A model generated the notes under the pieces. The model was not told where the DNA came from, made no database searches, and was given only the letters and a program-made list of their open reading frames with translations. 9,689 nucleotides of DNA from Clostridia bacterium (GTDB lineage: Bacteria; Bacillota; Clostridia; Lutisporales; Lutisporaceae). The position numbers and the translations under genes are program-made. Shown here piece by piece: positions 7,129-9,689 of this stretch. The stretch is from the NCBI GenBank assembly GCA_029256365.1, contig JAQSYB010000049.1:1-9689 (forward strand), in the 5' to 3' direction. Numbering within the stretch: the stretch's first letter is position 1; each line of letters begins with the position of its first letter.

Positions 7129-7144
7129 AGCAAATACTATGCCA
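7129..7144 (-). promoter_or_regulatory. Sigma54 (-24/-12) promoter of the EamA transporter gene
   Basis: On the - strand the sequence reads TGGCATAGTATTTGCT, against the consensus TGGCACRNNNNTTGCW; only the C at position 6 differs. The GG and GC elements have the required 12-base register. Transcription would begin near 7118, leaving a leader of about 38 bases to ATG 7080. No sigma70 promoter of similar quality is seen here. Confidence 0.8.
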
Positions 7145-7276
7145 AAGATTTTTGAATTATTATGTTGAAAATTAAAGCTATTTAATTTTATTTATGGTAA
7201 TTAAGTGTAAAAATTTATTGAAAATTTACAATACAAGTCAAAAAAGACTCATTATTAGTTCGTTGTTAAGCTGCAT

Positions 7277-7292
7277 AAGTCAAATTTAACTT
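7277..7292. repeat. Imperfect 16-bp palindrome in the control region
   Basis: AAGTCAAATTTAACTT is symmetric except for one mismatched pair (14 of 16 bases). It overlaps the first copy of the direct repeat that starts at 7287. It may be part of an activator or repressor binding site. Confidence 0.4.
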
Positions 7293-7324
7293 AATAAATG
7301 AGTTGGATATAACTTGTTAAATGA
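7287..7324. repeat. Tandem 15-bp direct repeat, candidate upstream activator site
   Basis: TAACTTAATAAATGA (7287-7301) and TAACTTGTTAAATGA (7310-7324) agree at 13 of 15 positions and are spaced 23 bp apart, close to two helical turns. They lie about 95-130 bp upstream of the rightward -24 element and about 145-180 bp from the leftward one. That is the usual range for sigma54 enhancer sites, and the position could serve both promoters. Assignment to the adjacent activator is inference. Confidence 0.5.
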
Positions 7325-7418
7325 TTAGTTTTATTATTACAGATGTACCTTGAAATAGATGACTTGTATAATCTAGGATTTCCAATAGGTTTGAGTCTTA
7401 CATTTTTCGAGTTTATGT

Positions 7419-7434
7419 TGGCATGCAAATTGCT
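7419..7434 (+). promoter_or_regulatory. Sigma54 (-24/-12) promoter of the amidohydrolase operon
   Basis: TGGCATGCAAATTGCT matches TGGCACRNNNNTTGCW at every defined base except one, with the exact GG-GC register. With the preceding T it shares TTGGCAT-N5-TTGCT with the divergent promoter. Transcription would start near 7445, giving a leader of about 135 bases before ATG 7581. Confidence 0.85.
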
Positions 7435-7493
7435 TATTGTTAATCAAGTGAATTTTTATGAATATGAAATCGTTTGTAAAATATAAAAAATTT

Positions 7494-7541
7494 AAAGGAG
7501 AATTGCAATTGCATAGAAGAATCCGCTTTAATACAAGTTAA
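7494..7541 (+). other. Orphan ribosome site with possible 10-codon leader ORF
   Basis: AAAGGAG (7494-7500) is a good Shine-Dalgarno site about 80 bases before the amidohydrolase start and does not serve it. A TTG at 7509 with eight-base spacing opens a reading frame of ten codons (MHRRIRFNTS) ending at TAA 7539-7541. The stretch also contains the palindrome TGCAATTGCA (7504-7513). It may be a leader peptide, an mRNA-stabilising ribosome site or a remnant. The rest of the 7081-7580 gap holds the two sigma54 promoters and repeats listed separately; I see no other gene in it. Confidence 0.25.
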
Positions 7542-7580
7542 TAAAATTTTTCTAAAATTATTGTTTCGGGAGGAAAGGAA

Positions 7581-9224
7581 ATGAATTTTGATTTTTCATA
7601 TGTTGATACTGCCTTTAAAAATGGTGTTGTTGTTACAGTAAATGATAAAGATGAAACAGCACAGGCAGTTGGTATAAAAGGAAATAAAATTGTTTTTGTT
7701 GGAAGCAATCATGATCTGGAAAGCATAATAGACAGCAAGACAAAAGTAATCGACCTTAAAGGCAGAGCACTTTTACCAGGACTTATTGATTCTCATTATC
7801 ATCCTATCTTGTCAGGTTTTTTCGGGGATGATCCTGATTCTTCCATAGTAAATGTGGGCTGGAAGGACTGCAAGTGTATTGATGACATAATTAATAAGCT
7901 TAAAGAATCAATAGCAGTCAAAAAGCCCGGAGAATGGGTTTCTATGATGGGATATGACCCTACAAAACTTAAGGAAGACAGACACCCAAATATCAAGGAC
8001 CTGGATGCAGTTTCTCCTGACAACCCGGTTCAATGCATGCACTACGGCGGACATGTGTGTGTTTACAATACCAGGGCGTTGGAGATACTTGGTGTATTCT
8101 GTCCTGAAGATGCTAATAAATTTCCTAAGGATGAAGTTGAAGTAATTGATGGAAAGCTAACAGGAATGGTAAGAGACCATACACATTTTTCATTGTGGGC
8201 GAAGGTTGATTACTCTCCAAAGCAGCAGGAAAGTGCAGCAATGAAGGCTCAAAAACATCTGCTGGAAAACGGTATTACATCCATACATGACTGCGGAGAG
8301 TGTGATGGTCCGTCTTATCATATAATGCAGAAACTTTGCAGAGAAAGAAAGTTTAGGGTGCGTTCATACATGATGCTTCACAGCATATACGGAAAGCCAT
8401 TTTCGCTTGATGACAACAACCATTACCTATCACTTGGATTAACCTCAGGATTGGGTGATGAACACTTTAGAATCGGTTCATGCAAATTCATGATAGATGG
8501 AGGTTCTTCAGCACCTTCCTGTGCTATGAGAGAACCTTACAGCCATGATCCTGATCTGCCGGGAATAATGGGATGGGAACGACATGAAATTTCAGATTAC
8601 ATTAAGCTCATAAATGATGCAGGCTGTCAGGCAACAGCACATGCAATTGGAGATCTTGCCATAGAGTGTATGGTTGAAGGCTATGAAAAAGCATTCGAAA
8701 CCAACTTCAGGCCTGATTTAAGGCATAGAATAGAGCATTGTACGGTTGTGGACCAGAATCTAATTGACCGCATGGCTAAAATGAACATATGCCCAACATT
8801 AAATCCAGGTATGATTCAGGTTGGTGGAAAGAACTATGGTAGGTTTTTCGGGGAAAGATCAAAATATACAATTGCATTGAAAAGCATGCTTGAAGCGGGG
8901 ATGAAACCTTCTATTGCAAGCGATACGCCCTCAGGTCCTGCAGGAATACAAGTTATAGACGGAGCAGTGAACCGCTATGACAGAACAAATGATTTTGAAT
9001 TGGACCAGACACAGGCAATAACAGTAATTGAAGCCATAAGGTGTGCAACATACAATGGTGCATACGCTTCATATGAAGAAAATATCAAGGGAAGCATTGA
9101 AGTAGGCAAACTTGCAGATATGATAGTGTTGTCTGAGGATATTACTTTTATACCGAAAAGGCGAATAAACGAAATTAAGGTTGATATAACCATGATTGAT
9201 GGAATTATTGAATATGAACGCTAA
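7581..9224 (+). CDS. YtcJ-like metal-dependent amidohydrolase (amidohydrolase family 3)
   Basis: This 547-residue enzyme of the amidohydrolase superfamily has a TIM-barrel with a small beta-sandwich made from both ends. The metal-binding set is in place: His72 and His74 in LPGLIDSHYHP, a candidate bridging lysine Lys302 in SCKFMIDGGSS, His354 in AHAIGD, His386 in RIEH, and Asp448 in SIASD. The C-terminal IEVGKLADMIVLSEDI is the usual return to the sandwich domain. No signal peptide is seen, so it acts in the cytosol. The YtcJ branch includes N-substituted formamide deformylase, and the wider amidohydrolase-3 family includes D-aminoacylases, so the substrate is likely an amide or similar C-N compound, but it cannot be named. 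ATG 7581 follows GGGAGG (7568-7573). The gene is first of an operon with a small membrane protein and a symporter, behind a sigma54 promoter. Confidence 0.9.
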   Translation: MNFDFSYVDTAFKNGVVVTVNDKDETAQAVGIKGNKIVFVGSNHDLESIIDSKTKVIDLKGRALLPGLIDSHYHPILSGFFGDDPDSSIVNVGWKDCKCIDDIINKLKESIAVKKPGEWVSMMGYDPTKLKEDRHPNIKDLDAVSPDNPVQCMHYGGHVCVYNTRALEILGVFCPEDANKFPKDEVEVIDGKLTGMVRDHTHFSLWAKVDYSPKQQESAAMKAQKHLLENGITSIHDCGECDGPSYHIMQKLCRERKFRVRSYMMLHSIYGKPFSLDDNNHYLSLGLTSGLGDEHFRIGSCKFMIDGGSSAPSCAMREPYSHDPDLPGIMGWERHEISDYIKLINDAGCQATAHAIGDLAIECMVEGYEKAFETNFRPDLRHRIEHCTVVDQNLIDRMAKMNICPTLNPGMIQVGGKNYGRFFGERSKYTIALKSMLEAGMKPSIASDTPSGPAGIQVIDGAVNRYDRTNDFELDQTQAITVIEAIRCATYNGAYASYEENIKGSIEVGKLADMIVLSEDITFIPKRRINEIKVDITMIDGIIEYER

Positions 9225-9253
9225 ATTATATATTAAAAACATAATAATCATAT

Positions 9254-9260
9254 AGGAAGG
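9254..9260 (+). promoter_or_regulatory. Ribosome binding site deciding the TTG start of the DUF997 gene
   Basis: AGGAAGG ends eight bases before TTG 9269. An in-frame GTG at 9260 overlaps the site itself, and an ATG at 9264 is out of frame, so TTG 9269 is preferred. Confidence 0.6.
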
Positions 9261-9268
9261 TGAATGTA

Positions 9269-9610
9269 TTGAACAAGACAATTCTAGAGAAAAATGTTTC
9301 AACTTTCAAAGAAGATCCAAGATACAAGCAATGCAACAAGGAAGCACTATACGGAGTAATACTGGGTATTGCAAATATGATTTGGTGGTACGTGTTAGGC
9401 TATGGTTTGGGCAGTAAGCCTGTGGAGGAGTATACATATATTTTAGGTTTTCCATCTTGGTTTTTTTACAGCTGCATATTAGGTGCAGTAGTCTTTATTG
9501 CTTTGACATTCATTGTAGTTGATAAGGGTTTTAAGAATATGCCTCTTGACAGAATGACTGAAGAAGAAGCAGAAGTATATGAAAGACAAAACAACAAGGA
9601 GGGTGCATAA
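9269..9610 (+). CDS. Small YhdT/DUF997-type membrane protein, symporter partner
   Basis: This 113-residue protein has two hydrophobic helices. The first (about 26-47) contains IANMIWWYVLGYGLG and the second (about 64-85) follows a PVEEYTYILGFPSWFFYSC segment. The tail is charged, after FKNMPLDRM. The WWY...YGLGS and EYTYILGFP-WFFYSC pattern matches the DUF997/YhdT family. In E. coli and other bacteria members of this family lie directly before the pantothenate symporter gene panF, and more widely before related sodium:solute symporters. Here the gene is one base from the start of such a symporter, so it is probably a small subunit or assembly partner. TTG 9269 is chosen over GTG 9260, which is inside the ribosome site. 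It lies 44 bp after the amidohydrolase gene with no terminator between. Function is not established in the family. Confidence 0.82.
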   Translation: MNKTILEKNVSTFKEDPRYKQCNKEALYGVILGIANMIWWYVLGYGLGSKPVEEYTYILGFPSWFFYSCILGAVVFIALTFIVVDKGFKNMPLDRMTEEEAEVYERQNNKEGA

Positions 9611-9611
9611 G

Positions 9612-9689
9612 ATGAGCAATGTAGATTTTAGAGTATTGGTGCCGATAGTATTATATTTTATATTCATGTATTTCATTGGAATATATGCT
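9612..9689 (+). CDS. Sodium:solute symporter, N-terminal fragment (cut by window end)
   Basis: Only 26 codons are visible, starting with ATG 9612 one base after the DUF997 stop, behind AAGGAGGG (9596-9603) with eight-base spacing. The fragment MSNVDFRVLVPIVLYFIFMY is a short polar start followed by a hydrophobic first helix. This fits the N-terminus of the SSS family (PanF, PutP, SglT type). The strongest reason for the call is the preceding DUF997 gene, which typically pairs with such a symporter. It would import the substrate of the amidohydrolase with sodium; that is inference. Too little sequence is present to say whether pantothenate, an amino acid or another solute is carried. Confidence 0.65.
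   Translation, partial: MSNVDFRVLVPIVLYFIFMYFIGIYA

Noticed and set aside
7350..7372. TTGAAA and TATAAT as a sigma70 promoter before the amidohydrolase
   Set aside because: The spacer is only 11 bases, too short for a functional pair; the sigma54 site nearby is far better.
7954..8145. Second-frame open frame within the amidohydrolase gene
   Set aside because: It lies wholly inside a well-supported gene and has no independent coding evidence.
9260..9268. GTG start extending the DUF997 protein by three residues
   Set aside because: It overlaps the Shine-Dalgarno sequence that is well spaced for TTG 9269.
9479..9676. Minus-strand open frame over the end of the window
   Set aside because: It is antisense to the DUF997 and symporter genes, both of which have good family and spacing support.
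1..9689. CRISPR arrays, tRNA or rRNA genes, insertion sequences, attachment sites
   Set aside because: No regularly spaced repeats, RNA gene signatures, transposase-like proteins or terminal inverted repeats were seen by eye.

Overview
The window looks like a low-GC, strictly anaerobic Firmicute of the Clostridia. The base composition is AT-rich. Shine-Dalgarno sites are strong, TTG starts are used, and a THF riboswitch precedes an ECF folate S-component. A formate-THF ligase lies beside a FolD of the type found in one-carbon-metabolising anaerobes. The genus cannot be fixed from the sequence.

Left half (1-4382), a one-carbon/folate block, all on the + strand: the 3' end of panB (ketopantoate hydroxymethyltransferase), fhs (formate-THF ligase), a focA-like formate/nitrite-family channel, folD (methylene-THF dehydrogenase family) and folT (folate ECF S-component behind a THF riboswitch). 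Formate can cross the membrane through the channel and be activated to 10-formyl-THF by Fhs. FolD-type chemistry interconverts methylene-THF, which PanB consumes or, in reverse, regenerates. FolT supplies the cofactor. FolD lacks two residues expected in bifunctional enzymes (Lys to Ile, Gln to Phe), so it is probably a dehydrogenase only and would need a separate cyclohydrolase, not seen here. A short coupled ORF precedes folD.

Right half (4383-9689), a sigma54-controlled accessory module: a PAS/AAA+/Fis-type sigma54 activator with its own sigma70-type promoter, an EamA/DMT transporter on the - strand, a 490-bp control region, then a YtcJ-like amidohydrolase, a small DUF997/YhdT-type membrane protein and the first codons of a probable sodium:solute symporter (PanF-like arrangement). 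The control region carries two divergent, near-consensus -24/-12 promoters (both TTGGCAT-N5-TTGCT), one facing the DMT gene and one facing the amidohydrolase operon. Between them is a 15-bp direct repeat (13/15 identical, 23-bp period) that is a good candidate for the activator's binding site.

Interpretation: the right half looks like an inducible uptake-hydrolysis-export system for an unknown amide-like or carbamoyl-like substrate, switched on by the adjacent activator. Whether it is linked to the one-carbon block (for example pantothenate or a formylated compound yielding a C1 unit and formate) is speculative, but can be tested.
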